A stretch of 35,502 nucleotides of DNA from Candidatus Yonathbacteria bacterium RIFCSPLOWO2_01_FULL_47_33b (GTDB lineage Bacteria; Patescibacteriota; Minisyncoccia; Phycocordibacterales; UBA1550), in assembly GCA_001823575.1 (NCBI GenBank), contig MHUW01000018.1:1-35502 (forward strand), given 5' to 3'. Position numbers and translations under genes: made by a program. The notes under the pieces were generated by a model, which searched no databases, was not told the origin of the DNA, and was given only the letters and a program-made list of their open reading frames with translations. Below are positions 1 through 8,058 of this stretch, piece after piece; the first letter of the stretch is position 1, and every line of letters starts with the position of its first letter.

Positions 1-56
1 AAGCAAAATTGCTTACAAGGTCAATATATCGGGGTGTGGATAAGCAAAGTTGCTTA
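1..56. promoter_or_regulatory. Two palindromic operators (AAGCAA-NN-TTGCTT)
   Basis: Positions 1-14 and 42-55 are the same palindrome, AAGCAA and TTGCTT separated by two bases; the second extends to 41-56. Half-sites TTAAGCAA recur at 78-85 and 107-113, and TTGCT/AGCAA form a looser palindrome at 69-85. The second site covers the -35 box of the promoter for the repressor at 125. This fits operators of the adjacent XRE repressor and autoregulation. Binding is inferred; the repeats are seen directly. Confidence 0.7.
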
Positions 57-78
57 ATCTTTGCTAATTTGCTATAGT
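50..78 (+). promoter_or_regulatory. Sigma70-type promoter of the repressor gene
   Basis: TTGCTT (50-55) and TATAGT (73-78) are separated by 17 bases. The -35 box is the right half of the palindromic operator at 42-55, so a bound repressor would block polymerase. The start codon lies 47 bases downstream. Confidence 0.6.
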
Positions 79-124
79 TAAGCAATCAAGGTCGTAGTTA
101 ACCGATTAAGCAAAATCAACGAAT

Positions 125-844
125 ATGTCATTTGGTTCATATCTAAAAAAACAAAGAGAATCTAATAATTGGAGTATTAAAGAGCTGGCAGAGAGGCTTG
201 GTTTTTCTTCAAGCTATGTGAGCCAGTTGGAGACAGGGGCTCGCATCCCATCCCATAAGCAAATGGAAATTTTGGCAAAGGCGTATCAGCTTCCACTGGA
301 GGAAGTAAAGAAACATTGGACGGAGGGAAAAATTCAACAGGTCAGCAAGGATGGAAATTACAAATTTGATATCAAAGATGTTGGAGAGAAGCGTGTGCAG
401 GAGGCAACCAGCAAGCTTGAGCAAGGACTTGAGGAATTGAAAAAAAGTTTTTCGAGCGATGGTGGCCATTTTAAATTACCAGTGCTCGTGGCAATTCCAA
501 TTGATGATCTCGATGGTCATTTGAGCCGATCGAGCGATTTTGTTTTGCTTCCAAAAGATGATGTCGTGCCGGGTCATCGTGTGTTCGGACTCCGTGTATC
601 TGATCTCATACTTCCCGACGCCGGCATTGTTACCGGAGACTTCGTCATCCTCGATGCCGACGCTTCTCCAAAGAATGGGAATATTGTTATCGTTAGAACA
701 CCGGATGGTCTGGCGATGATTTATTACCACGAGCGTGGTGATCATCTTGAACTCAGGCCAGAGAAGGACGGGTTCAAAAAAACCTACCATCTCAAAGAAA
801 TCAAGATGATAGGTCGACTGGTCTATCACATAAAAAAATATTAA
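125..844 (+). CDS. XRE-family repressor with degenerate S24/LexA-like C-terminal domain
   Basis: A 239-residue phage/element-type transcriptional repressor. Residues 4-58 are a helix-turn-helix of the Cro/C1 (XRE) type, with the recognition helix around SSSYVSQLETG. A linker with helical character (85-110) follows. The C-terminal half (about 118-239) aligns with the LexA/CI S24 fold: VSD at 158-160 matches the VSG of LexA, GDFVILD matches GDLLAV, and IGRLVYHI matches the end of LexA. At the position of the catalytic Ser there is Ile162, and at the position of the catalytic Lys there is Ile199, so self-cleavage looks impossible. The domain probably serves only for dimerisation. No SD site precedes the ATG. 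It sits upstream of a serine recombinase and probably keeps the element silent. The XRE call is firm; the loss of autocleavage is inferred from a by-eye alignment. Confidence 0.85.
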   Translation: MSFGSYLKKQRESNNWSIKELAERLGFSSSYVSQLETGARIPSHKQMEILAKAYQLPLEEVKKHWTEGKIQQVSKDGNYKFDIKDVGEKRVQEATSKLEQGLEELKKSFSSDGGHFKLPVLVAIPIDDLDGHLSRSSDFVLLPKDDVVPGHRVFGLRVSDLILPDAGIVTGDFVILDADASPKNGNIVIVRTPDGLAMIYYHERGDHLELRPEKDGFKKTYHLKEIKMIGRLVYHIKKY

Positions 845-850
845 TCGCCA

Positions 851-872
851 GGGCTCTCCAAACGGAGAGCCC
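851..872 (+). terminator. Hairpin after the repressor gene
   Basis: GGGCTCTCC (851-859), loop AAAC, GGAGAGCCC (864-872): a perfect 9-bp stem 7 bases after the repressor stop. No U-tract follows, so it may be a weak terminator or an mRNA 3' end or processing structure between repressor and recombinase. Confidence 0.5.
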
Positions 873-896
873 TCAAGCTATCTAACAAAATAAATT

Positions 897-2630
897 ATGA
901 ATTACTTAATCTACGGCCGAGTCTCTACTTCTCGTCAGGCCGAACGAGAATTGAGTATTCCAGCGCAGGTCAAAGCATGCCAAAAGTACGGCATGGATCA
1001 CGGTTGGAATCTTGCACCTGATGGCATCTATGAAGAAAAGGGCGAATCGGCTCGTACCGTTGAACGTCCACAGCTCCAGAAAATGCTTCACCGGGCAAAG
1101 ACTGATAACAAGATCGATGCGATTCTGATGCACAAACTTGATCGTATGTGTCGCAACGTCGCAGACTATGCGGCGATCAAAATGATGCTCAAAAAGCATG
1201 ATGTTCGATTGATCTCGGTGGTCGAGCAATTCGATGAGTCTTTCTCCGGAGAGCTGGTTGAGAACATCATGTCATCGATCGCTCAATGGACGTCCCAGAA
1301 CATCAGCTGGGAGGTCAGAAAGGGTCTCAAAGAGGCCGTAGAGCGTGGCAGGTTCCCTGGATACGCTCCTATTGGTTATATGAACGATAGGAAGACCAAG
1401 TCTCTGATCGTTGACAATGTCCGAGCTCCGTATGTGAAGCTTGGATTTGAACTCTATGCAACCGGCAAATTTTCTTACTACACACTCGGTGATGAATTGG
1501 CAAAGCGTGGTCTCAAGAGCAAGGCCAGCAAGCGTGTCTCAAAGAAAGGCGTTGAGAGGATGCTTCAAAACACGATCTACTATGGTCTTATAAAAACGAG
1601 ATCGGCCACTAATCAGGCAAACTTCCCGTCGCTCATCACTAAGAAGTTGTTCGATGACGTGCAGGAGATTATCGCCCAACACAATCATTATGCGGATCGA
1701 TCTCGCAAACACACGTTTCCACTTACCGGCTTTATGCGATGTGGTTATTGCGGTTCTATGTTGAGTGGTCAGGTGAAAAAGGGTCACCTGTACTATAACT
1801 GCTCCCACCGGCGTGATGCCAAGTGTCCGGAAAGAAAGTACACACGATCCGAGCTCATTGAGGAACAGGTGGTGGCATATCTCTCACGAGTCGAATTACC
1901 ACCTAAGTTCAAGACGGTCTTGGATGCGTACTTCCAACACTTTGCAAAAGAGCGTATGGATCAGGAGGAAAACGAACGTAAGAGTATTAAACACGACCTG
2001 ATCAGAGTGCAACAGCAAATCCGCAACATCGTTGTAGATCGTTCAAAACGCATCATAGACGCAGAGGTCTTTATAAAGATTCAGGACGAGCTTCTTAAGG
2101 AAAAAGAGATGTATCAGGATCGCTTATCTGAGCTTGAAGGTAAGTCAGACAAATTTGTACAGAAGTTCAATGAGCTTCTTGACTTCACGGATCATGCCGA
2201 CGAGGTGTACCAAAAGAGTGGTACGAGTCAGAAGCGAACGGTGCTAAAACTTTGCATTGATGGATTTACTGTTAGAAATCAAAAACTGACGCCGATATGG
2301 ACGCCAGTCTTTGATGTTCTTATGGATTTACAATTGTCCAAATTCGATCCCCCAAAAGTCGGCGGCAAGGGTTCTAAAACCGCCTCAAAAACCCTTGCCG
2401 TACCTAAGGTTCTAACTTGGACATCTGGCGGAGAAGGAGGGATTCGAACCCTCGATGCCGTCTCCGGCATGCCTGATTTCGAGTCAGGTCGATTCAACCA
2501 CTCTCGCACTTCTCCTAGAAAATCACCTCAAAAAGAGGCCCCCATCAAAGTAGCATTTTTTTGCATTTTTGGCAAAAATTGGTATACTGCACAAGTATTT
2601 TTGATTCTGGCCCCATCGTCTAACGGTTAG
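897..2630 (+). CDS. Large serine recombinase (integrase), C-terminus reading through tRNA-Ser
   Basis: Site-specific serine recombinase that would integrate and excise its element. The resolvase catalytic domain is at 1-140, with nucleophile Ser10 in YGRVSTSR and the LDRMCRN helix at 81-87. A recombinase domain follows (about 150-260), then a zinc ribbon with Cys282, Cys285, Cys302 and Cys310, and a coiled coil (about 350-420). The family-type ending is near residue 480 (LTPIWTPVFDVLMDL). From about residue 510 the frame translates the reverse complement of tRNA-Ser, the spacer, and the start of tRNA-Glu, where it stops. The last ~68 residues are therefore chromosomal sequence fused by integration, and the C-terminus would change on excision. 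No SD site is visible. It probably forms a minimal repressor-recombinase module with the gene at 125; the other cargo lies outside the window. Confidence 0.92.
   Translation: MNYLIYGRVSTSRQAERELSIPAQVKACQKYGMDHGWNLAPDGIYEEKGESARTVERPQLQKMLHRAKTDNKIDAILMHKLDRMCRNVADYAAIKMMLKKHDVRLISVVEQFDESFSGELVENIMSSIAQWTSQNISWEVRKGLKEAVERGRFPGYAPIGYMNDRKTKSLIVDNVRAPYVKLGFELYATGKFSYYTLGDELAKRGLKSKASKRVSKKGVERMLQNTIYYGLIKTRSATNQANFPSLITKKLFDDVQEIIAQHNHYADRSRKHTFPLTGFMRCGYCGSMLSGQVKKGHLYYNCSHRRDAKCPERKYTRSELIEEQVVAYLSRVELPPKFKTVLDAYFQHFAKERMDQEENERKSIKHDLIRVQQQIRNIVVDRSKRIIDAEVFIKIQDELLKEKEMYQDRLSELEGKSDKFVQKFNELLDFTDHADEVYQKSGTSQKRTVLKLCIDGFTVRNQKLTPIWTPVFDVLMDLQLSKFDPPKVGGKGSKTASKTLAVPKVLTWTSGGEGGIRTLDAVSGMPDFESGRFNHSRTSPRKSPQKEAPIKVAFFCIFGKNWYTAQVFLILAPSSNG
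2426..2450. other. Candidate attachment-site junction at the tRNA-Ser 3' end
   Basis: The recombinase frame enters the tRNA at its CCA end (2426), so the element-chromosome junction must lie at or inside the tRNA 3' part. The other junction, expected to carry a copy of the same tRNA 3' end, is not in the window, so the exact core cannot be drawn. Confidence 0.5.
2426..2515 (-). tRNA. tRNA-Ser(CGA)
   Basis: Class II tRNA with acceptor GGAGAAG/CTTCTCC, anticodon stem CCTGA/TCAGG and loop CTCGAAA, giving anticodon CGA (reads UCG). It has a long variable arm, T-arm GAGGG-TTCGAAT-CCCTC, discriminator G and an encoded CCA. Its 3' end faces the recombinase gene, the usual arrangement when a tRNA 3' end serves as an integration site. 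Confidence 0.95.
2561..2588 (+). promoter_or_regulatory. Promoter of tRNA-Glu
   Basis: TTGCAT (2561-2566), 16-base spacer, TATACT (2583-2588), 20 bases before the mature tRNA 5' end. It lies inside the run-on end of the recombinase frame, supporting the view that this end is host DNA. Confidence 0.65.
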
Positions 2631-2680
2631 GACAGCGCCCTTTCACGGCGTAAATCGGGGTTCGATTCCCCGTGGGGTCA
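2609..2680 (+). tRNA. tRNA-Glu(UUC)
   Basis: Acceptor GGCCCCA/TGGGGTC, anticodon stem GCGCC/GGCGT with loop CTTTCAC (anticodon TTC), T-arm CGGGG-TTCGATT-CCCCG, discriminator A. CCA is not encoded, unlike in the neighbouring tRNA-Ser. Confidence 0.95.
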
Positions 2681-2721
2681 CAAAGCGCAGGGTCCAAAAT
2701 GTGATAACATTTTGCGCTTTG
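2681..2721 (+). terminator. Bulged hairpin directly after tRNA-Glu
   Basis: CAAAGCGC (2681-2688) pairs with GCGCTTTG (2714-2721), and inside it AAAATGT pairs with ACATTTT around a GATA loop; 7 bases bulge on the 5' side. It starts at the first base after the tRNA. The weak T content afterwards makes termination uncertain; it may instead help 3' processing. Confidence 0.4.
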
Positions 2722-2859
2722 TGAAGCCGGAGCTATGCCGAGGCTTTGCGAGGCAGCGAGGTAGGGTCGTGAGCACTTAGGCTTTTGTGAGCAAAGCGAA
2801 CAAAAGACTTAGTGACTCCTGACACAAGCAGGATGAGGGTGCGAAGCACTCAATCATTT

Positions 2860-3612
2860 ATGGTTTTTGATTTAGATAAAAATATAGAGCGCCTAAAAAG
2901 CGAAAAGTATGACGGACAGGAAAGTGCGGAGTTTTTTGCTGATGTTGAACGATTGAAAGCGGGGGAGCCATATGCGTATATTCTTGGATGGATTGATTTC
3001 CTGGGGGTGCACATTGACCTCTCGGGGAAGCCTATTATTCCGCGACCTGAGACCGCGCATTGGGCGAAACGTGCCATAGAGGAGTTGAAAGCAAAGGGCA
3101 CACCCGTGCGCACCTTTGATGCATACGCGGGGTCGGGTAATGTTGGTCTTGCTGTTGCCAAACACGTCCCTAGTGCGCTCGTAGAAATCAGCGAGCTCGA
3201 CACATCGCTTTCAGAGGGAATTATTTTGAGTGCACGAGCGAGCGGTATCCCTGACGAGCAGATAAAGGTGCTTCCTGGAGACTCTCTTGAGACAGCCACC
3301 GGTCTCTATGATGCTATTTTTGCGAACCCGCCGTACATTCCTCCAAGTGATCTTGAAAACTTGGACCCCGATATGGTTGCGTATGAGCCACACCTCGCAT
3401 TTTTTGCAGACGAAGGCGGAAACGAGTTTCATAAAGTTCTCATTAATCAGGCATGGGACTTTTTGAAGCCTGGCGGTGCGGTGTATATCGAGGCTGATGA
3501 GTATCAAAAGCCCGCAATTGAGAAGATGCTCGAGGGTACCAAGTGGACCTATGAATTTTGGGAGGACCAATATGGGCAGGTGCGGTTCCCGGTGCTCCGA
3601 AAAATAGTATAA
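2860..3612 (+). CDS. PrmC/HemK-like N5-glutamine methyltransferase
   Basis: SAM-dependent methyltransferase of the PrmC family, which methylates the Gln of the GGQ motif in peptide release factors. Visible motifs are IPRPETA (PRPETE in most PrmC), the SAM-binding loop AYAGSGNVGLA (usually D-GTGSG) and the catalytic NPPY. The ATG at 2860 gives 250 residues; in-frame ATGs at 2812 and 2833 add up to 16 residues unlike the family. None of the three has a convincing SD. The N-terminal helical domain is shorter than in E. coli PrmC (277 residues). No release factor gene is adjacent. Substrate assignment rests on NPPY and PRPET; a related amide methyltransferase is possible. Confidence 0.8.
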   Translation: MVFDLDKNIERLKSEKYDGQESAEFFADVERLKAGEPYAYILGWIDFLGVHIDLSGKPIIPRPETAHWAKRAIEELKAKGTPVRTFDAYAGSGNVGLAVAKHVPSALVEISELDTSLSEGIILSARASGIPDEQIKVLPGDSLETATGLYDAIFANPPYIPPSDLENLDPDMVAYEPHLAFFADEGGNEFHKVLINQAWDFLKPGGAVYIEADEYQKPAIEKMLEGTKWTYEFWEDQYGQVRFPVLRKIV

Positions 3613-3636
3613 AAAATCCCCTCAAGGGGTTTTTTA
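3611..3636. terminator. Bidirectional terminator between prmC-like gene and trxB
   Basis: A6, CCCC (3618-3621), loop TCAA, GGGG (3626-3629), then T6. Both strands show a G/C stem followed by a U-tract, which suits the convergent genes on either side. Confidence 0.75.
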
Positions 3637-3656
3637 TATTGAGTTACTTTATTGAA

Positions 3657-4583
3657 TTACTTTGCCTTGAGGGTCACGTAAATGTCCTCGAGGGCGCGGA
3701 CGGCGTCGCCGGCGGCGATGTTGTTTTGATGGTAGAGCACATCGGTGCAATCACCAGCTGACCAAATACCAGGAGTCGAAGTCTTTTGAGTGCGAGGGTC
3801 AATTTTAATCTGGCCGCGCTCGGTGAGTTCTACGACGCCTTTAACAAATTCAGTATTAGGAAGTTGACCGATTTCGATAAAGATACCAGTGACCGGGAGG
3901 GTTCCTTGTTCGCTGGTGTCTTTGTTACGATACGTCATCCCGGTAACGAATGCATCACCGGTAACCTCAAGAATATCAACATTTTTGAGGGCGCGCATAT
4001 TAGGATGCGAAAGTACTTTGTCCACGGTGATAGGGTCAGCGCGGTGGAAGTCACTACTGCGGTGAACAAGGGTGACGCTCTTTGCGTACGCAAGGAGCTG
4101 TGCTGCGGTCTCGAACGCTGCATTGCCTCCACCCACGACGGCGAGGTCTTGGCCTTCAAACATAGGACCGTCGCATGATGCGCAATACGTGAGACCCTTG
4201 TGTTCAAATTTGTCAGCGTTGATAGCCTCAAGTCTGCGACGGTGACTGCCTGTCGAAACAAGAATGGTCTTTCCTGTATAAGAACTTTTGTGGGTCGTGA
4301 CGAGGAAGTTGCCGTCTTTTTGTTCAACTTTTTGTGCGAGCTCCTCCTTCATGGTAAGGACATCGCCTGCATATGCCTCTACGTGCTTGCGCATATTAAG
4401 AGCGAGCTCTTCGCCCGAGATTGCAACGGAACCAATCCAGTTTTGAATCTCTGTAGAAACAACGGACTGCCCGCCAAACGTCTCTGCAAGAAGAAGCGTC
4501 TTCAAGCGTTTGCGTGCAGCGTAAACACCCGCTGCTGTTCCTGCAGGACCACCCCCGATAATAATAAGGTCGTAAAGTTCCAT
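3657..4583 (-). CDS. trxB: Thioredoxin reductase (NAD(P)H:disulfide flavoprotein)
   Basis: 308-residue FAD enzyme that uses NADPH to reduce thioredoxin. The FAD-binding motif is GGGPAG (10-15), the redox pair is Cys134/Cys137 in YCASCDG, the NADPH-binding motif is GGGNAA (151-156), and the second FAD motif is SAGDCTD (275-281). The start chosen is MELYDLIIIGGG at 4583; the open frame extends 30 codons further up but that part is not family-like. No SD site is visible. It is the last gene of a minus-strand run behind ftsA and ftsZ, separated from ftsZ by the structured repeat R1. No thioredoxin gene is visible in the window. Confidence 0.93.
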   Translation of the reverse strand: MELYDLIIIGGGPAGTAAGVYAARKRLKTLLLAETFGGQSVVSTEIQNWIGSVAISGEELALNMRKHVEAYAGDVLTMKEELAQKVEQKDGNFLVTTHKSSYTGKTILVSTGSHRRRLEAINADKFEHKGLTYCASCDGPMFEGQDLAVVGGGNAAFETAAQLLAYAKSVTLVHRSSDFHRADPITVDKVLSHPNMRALKNVDILEVTGDAFVTGMTYRNKDTSEQGTLPVTGIFIEIGQLPNTEFVKGVVELTERGQIKIDPRTQKTSTPGIWSAGDCTDVLYHQNNIAAGDAVRALEDIYVTLKAK

Positions 4584-4638
4584 AGTTATGTTTAAGTTTA
4601 TAAATTCCAGATGATATTTGCAACGGGGCCCACACTTA

Positions 4639-4744
4639 GAGCGAGCCTTTCTCTTTTTTAGTGCCTTGCGCAAGGGCGACGGCCCGAGCAGAGCAATTTT
4701 TCAGCAGAAAAATATGCGTGCACTAGAAAAGAGAATGGCGAGTG
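4639..4744. repeat. Structured repeat R1 (family of three)
   Basis: About 105 bases between ftsZ and trxB, starting 5 bases after the ftsZ stop. The outer stem pairs CTCTTTTTTAGTGC (4651-4664) with the arm beginning GCACTAGAAAAGAG (4720-4733) and extends outward with one mismatch. The 63-base core 4661-4723 is identical to the core of R2. Inside are a palindrome CCTTGCGCAAGG, a GGGC-GACG-GCCC hairpin, and ATTTTTC-AGCA-GAAAAAT. Confidence 0.85.
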
Positions 4745-4748
4745 ACCT

Positions 4749-5966
4749 TTATTTTTTGCGGCGAAGGAATGCTGGCACAGCGCTCCAGTCTTCATCAACC
4801 TCGTTTTCAAGATCAATGATAGCGACCGGCTCTTTGTCGGTGAGATCTATCTTTGTAGGGGTCTGCGCCTCGGCGACATCGCGCGTAACTTCAACTTTTT
4901 TAGGCTCGCGCTCAATCATTGTGTTGTGAATCTCGCGCTTTTCGCGAATCTCTTCACGGCTCGGTGTTGCGGGTTTTGCTGCTCCAGAAAAAAGATTTTT
5001 CTTTTCAATGCCCTCAGGGAATCCTGAGGCGATAACGGTGATTTTAATCTCGTTTTTCTTGAGTTTGTCATCATGAATGGCACCGAAAATGACGCGTGCT
5101 TCAGGGTCGATTGAGTCAGTAATAATCTTTGCTGCCTCTTGAATCTCATGCATGCGGAGGTCGTCGCCACCAGCGATAGCAAAGAGAACACCTTTTGCCC
5201 CTGATACCGAGAGGTCGAGAAGGGGAGAGTTGATAGCTGCGAGGGCTGCTTCTTGAGCACGGTTTTCGCCACTCGATGAGCCGATACCAAGGAGTGCCGA
5301 GCCTGAGTCCGAGAGAATCGCACGAATATCGGCAAAGTCGACATTGATGATACCTGGCGTGGTAATAAGATCAGAGATACCCTCAACCGCCTGGCGGAGA
5401 ATCTCGTCGCTCATCGTGAATGCTTCCTTGAAGGTAGTGTCTTTGCTTGCAGCAGAGAGAATACGGTCGTTAGGAACGACAATGAGTGCATCTACTTGTT
5501 TGCGAAGTTCATCAAGACCTTGTTCTGCGAGTCTGCCACGGTGAGAACCTTCAAAAGAGAATGGACGAGTGACAACACCAATAGTGAGCGCGCCTTGTTC
5601 CTTTGCAATAGCCGCGACGACAGGAGCCGCACCAGTGCCCGTACCGCCACCCATACCGCCGGCAATAAAGACCATATCAGCACCCTTGATGACACCCTGG
5701 ATTTCCTCTTTGGTTTCCTCGGCTGCCTTGCGACCAATCTCAGGATTCATTCCCGTACCGAGTCCACGAGTGAGGTTTTTCCCAATGTGAATTTTTTTCT
5801 GGGCGAGTGAGTGATGAAGATCTTGTGCGTCAGTATTCATAACAATGAACTCAACGCCTTTGATCTTTGAGCTCACCATGTGATTCACGGCATTCTTACC
5901 GGAACCGCCAACACCAATAACCTTAATGCGCGCGAATGCTTCTACTTCGGGTTCTACTTTTGCCAT
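4749..5966 (-). CDS. ftsZ: Cell division protein FtsZ
   Basis: 405-residue tubulin-like GTPase that polymerises into the division ring. The glycine-rich loop GVGGSGKNA lies at 18-26, the tubulin signature [10 protein letters not shown] at 103-112, and the T7 loop NVDFADI near 218. The C-terminal peptide [13 protein letters not shown] at the end is the conserved FtsA/FtsZ-partner tail and makes the frame end convincing. It follows ftsA on the same strand; the 166-base gap contains AAAGTC-rich repeats rather than a gene. No SD site precedes the ATG. Confidence 0.98.
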   Translation of the reverse strand: MAKVEPEVEAFARIKVIGVGGSGKNAVNHMVSSKIKGVEFIVMNTDAQDLHHSLAQKKIHIGKNLTRGLGTGMNPEIGRKAAEETKEEIQGVIKGADMVFIAGGMGGGTGTGAAPVVAAIAKEQGALTIGVVTRPFSFEGSHRGRLAEQGLDELRKQVDALIVVPNDRILSAASKDTTFKEAFTMSDEILRQAVEGISDLITTPGIINVDFADIRAILSDSGSALLGIGSSSGENRAQEAALAAINSPLLDLSVSGAKGVLFAIAGGDDLRMHEIQEAAKIITDSIDPEARVIFGAIHDDKLKKNEIKITVIASGFPEGIEKKNLFSGAAKPATPSREEIREKREIHNTMIEREPKKVEVTRDVAEAQTPTKIDLTDKEPVAIIDLENEVDEDWSAVPAFLRRKK

Positions 5967-6027
5967 ACGGGATAGTCTGTAATTTAAATAATTAATCTTT
6001 TTAAGATACTAGTAAGAATACCAAGAA

Positions 6028-6066
6028 AAAGTCACAAAGTCTATAAAGTCTATAAAGTCAAAAGTC
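6028..6066. repeat. AAAGTC tandem-like repeat in the ftsA-ftsZ gap
   Basis: AAAGTC occurs five times within 40 bases, including two consecutive TATAAAGTC units. The same hexamer dominates intergenic sequence at 7705-7802, 31117-31205 and 33073-33106. The rest of the gap shows nothing recognisable. Confidence 0.6.
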
Positions 6067-6132
6067 CGCAGGTTTTTGTGTATTTGTTACCACTTTCAAC
6101 GTGAGAAACTTTACTGATTTTTGGCTTCCTTC

Positions 6133-7296
6133 TTATGGTAAAAACGGTTTTATCCATTTTTTGAGCATCGTCAAAACATCGTCGATATTCGAAGTAGTTG
6201 GCGCCTCGGGTTTTTGGAGTCCGTATAACGCGAGGCCGTAAGCAACGAGCCACGACGAATCCTTGATGGGGTTTTTACTTGCGGTAGCTCCTGCTGGGTG
6301 TGCGATAGAAGAAGGAAGTTTAAGGACTGCTTTTGCAAGGTCCTCTATGGTGGCGATGCCAGCACCGCCACCCGTGAGGACGATACCCGCAGGCAAAAGG
6401 CCGTTCCTGTTTATTTTTTTCAAATGCGCTTCGATGAGTTCAAAAATATCTTCAAGGCGCGCTTCGATAATCTCATCAAGTTTCTTTTTTGAGTAGGTGC
6501 CTGAGGGTCCGCTTATTTTTACTTTCTCAGCTTCATCAAGAGGAATCTTGAGTCCAAGCGCGATGTCGTTGGTAATATCGGTCGAGCCAATAGGGAACAC
6601 CTGAAGCGAAATGGGAATGTCGTTTTCGAATACCGCAATCGAAACCGTTTCGGCGCCAATGTTTACGAGAGCGCACCCCACACTGCGCTGTTTTTTATTT
6701 AAAGCGACTTGCCCTGCGGCGATGGGTGACGGTATGATATCGTCTACTTCAACACCGAGTTCTTCGATGACTCTGACGATATCGTTTAGGTGTTGCTCAA
6801 GGCACGTAATGACAAGCATTTTTACTTCGAGCTTGGAGCCAATCATTCCCTTTGGGTCGCCAAGAACTTCTTTGCCATCGAGCTTGTAGCGCAAAGGAAT
6901 ACGATGAATAATGCGCTTGTTGGTGAGGTGTGCGAGGCTCTCCTCAGCTTCTGATGCTGCTTTCTTGATGTCTTGGTCGCCAACTTCTCCTGACGCGCGC
7001 GAGATCGTAGCACTTCCATGCGACACGACTGACTCGAGACTAATACCGCCCACCGAAAGCAGAGCATTGGTGATTTTAATGCCCGCCATTTTTTCTGCAT
7101 GAGCGATTGCTTGGCTGACACTTTTGAGTGCATCCATTTTATTGACGATGTAGCCGTGACGGAGGCCGCGTGTCTCGGCAACACCAGTACCAATGATGCG
7201 CGGTGCTTCTCCTCGTGTGTGCTCAATGATAACGATGCGCGTTGTGTGAGTGCCAACGTCGATGCCCGTGGAGATACGTTTGATAGGTGCGCGCAT
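6133..7296 (-). CDS. ftsA: Cell division protein FtsA
   Basis: 387-residue actin-like ATPase that anchors FtsZ to the membrane. Phosphate-1 motif GIDVGTHTTR is at 11-20, phosphate-2 NIGAETVSIAVF near 212, and the adenosine motif VLTGGGAGI near 323. The FtsA-specific 1C subdomain lies between. The final residues (TMLKKWIKPFLP) form a short amphipathic helix, the usual membrane-targeting tail. It starts 27 bases after the ybeY stop and so probably shares its transcript, with ftsZ next. Confidence 0.95.
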   Translation of the reverse strand: MRAPIKRISTGIDVGTHTTRIVIIEHTRGEAPRIIGTGVAETRGLRHGYIVNKMDALKSVSQAIAHAEKMAGIKITNALLSVGGISLESVVSHGSATISRASGEVGDQDIKKAASEAEESLAHLTNKRIIHRIPLRYKLDGKEVLGDPKGMIGSKLEVKMLVITCLEQHLNDIVRVIEELGVEVDDIIPSPIAAGQVALNKKQRSVGCALVNIGAETVSIAVFENDIPISLQVFPIGSTDITNDIALGLKIPLDEAEKVKISGPSGTYSKKKLDEIIEARLEDIFELIEAHLKKINRNGLLPAGIVLTGGGAGIATIEDLAKAVLKLPSSIAHPAGATASKNPIKDSSWLVAYGLALYGLQKPEAPTTSNIDDVLTMLKKWIKPFLP

Positions 7297-7323
7297 AAGT
7301 ACCCCTATAGTAACAGAAAATAC

Positions 7324-7701
7324 TTAAATCTTAAACAGGGTACGGATTTTTTTCTCCTGCGCCTCCATTTTGGGGCTGTGGTCGAGACCTTTCAAGTGAA
7401 AGAGGGCGTGAATAAAAAGAAAAGCAATAAAGTTGGTGTAGGTGCGCTCAAAAAGTGGCGCCTCCTCGCGTGCTTTTTTAAGATCAAGAAAAATGTCTCC
7501 CTCGAGCTCGTCGATGGGGAAGGAGAGGATGTTGGTCGAGTTGTCCTTGCCGCGATAGGTGCGGTTGAGTTCGCGTGATTTACGCGGACTCACGATGACG
7601 AGCGAGCACTCGTATTCATCGCCGAGTACAGCGGTGGCCATTTTAGCAAAAGGCAAGCGGGGAAGCTTGCCTTTTGTAGTGTTCTTAATAGTAAGAGACA
7701 T
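7324..7701 (-). CDS. ybeY: Endoribonuclease YbeY (rRNA maturation factor)
   Basis: 125 residues. YbeY is a single-strand endoribonuclease for 16S rRNA 3' maturation and ribosome quality control. The zinc motif appears as HALFHLKGLDH (three His), against the common HGxLHLxGYDH, and the family block NRTYRGKDNSTNILSFP is present. The start chosen is MSLTIKNTTKG at 7701; the open frame runs 77 codons further into an AAAGTC palindrome and is not protein-like there. Gene order rpsU-ybeY-ftsA-ftsZ links translation and division genes. Confidence 0.92.
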   Translation of the reverse strand: MSLTIKNTTKGKLPRLPFAKMATAVLGDEYECSLVIVSPRKSRELNRTYRGKDNSTNILSFPIDELEGDIFLDLKKAREEAPLFERTYTNFIAFLFIHALFHLKGLDHSPKMEAQEKKIRTLFKI

Positions 7702-7704
7702 AGG

Positions 7705-7802
7705 AGTTAAAAGTTTATAAAGTCGAAAGTCAAAAGTAGATACAGACGCGTGAATTTTTGATCCTTGGACCCACTTTCGACTTTGTACTTTTAACTTTTT
7801 AC
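7705..7802. repeat. AAAGTC-type intergenic palindrome (rpsU-ybeY)
   Basis: The left arm is rich in AAAGTCGAAAGTC (7718-7730) and the right arm carries the complement, ACTTTCGACTTT (7772-7783). The two arms are separated by a loop containing AGTAGATACAGACGCG. The right end stops at the rpsU stop codon. The loop resembles that of the palindrome at 31117-31205 (AGCAGATACATC). Confidence 0.6.
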
Positions 7803-8051
7803 TTATCTGCCCCTCTTTTTCTTCTCGACGAGTTTGCCGAGTTTCTCCAAGAGTTCGTATTCCTTGCGTTTTCCAAGGACAACGAGCGCGCTCTTCTTCA
7901 TTTTGAAGTGAGAAGGCTTGCGCTGGCTCCAACGGATGGAACGTACGCGAGGGATAACTCCCGAACCCTGAACGCGCTTGGTAAAGCGGCGAATAAGGCT
8001 AATCGCGTTTTCGTTGTTGTTTTTCTTGACTTCTGCGTTGACTGTTGACAT
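7803..8051 (-). CDS. rpsU: 30S ribosomal protein S21
   Basis: 82-residue basic protein. The block NNNENAISLIRRFTKRVQGSG is typical of bS21, followed by KRKEYELLEKLGKLVEKKKRGR. In other bacteria S21 lies near the 16S 3' end and helps initiation. The start chosen is MSTVNAEVKKNN at 8051, 8 bases downstream of a near-consensus -10 box (8059-8064), so the leader is very short. No SD site. Confidence 0.93.
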   Translation of the reverse strand: MSTVNAEVKKNNNENAISLIRRFTKRVQGSGVIPRVRSIRWSQRKPSHFKMKKSALVVLGKRKEYELLEKLGKLVEKKKRGR

Positions 8052-8058
8052 ATAAACA

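Noticed and set aside
1-124. CRISPR-like repeats at the left edge
   Set aside because: The AAGCAA palindromes are short, unevenly spaced and overlap a promoter, so operators explain them better.
2279-2509. Minus-strand 76-codon frame over tRNA-Ser
   Set aside because: It reads through the tRNA (MREWLNRPDSKS) and antisense to the recombinase; no gene features.
4639-4744. R1 as an ordinary rho-independent terminator of ftsZ
   Set aside because: No U-tract follows on the transcribed strand, and the conserved branched core and other copies are not explained by termination.
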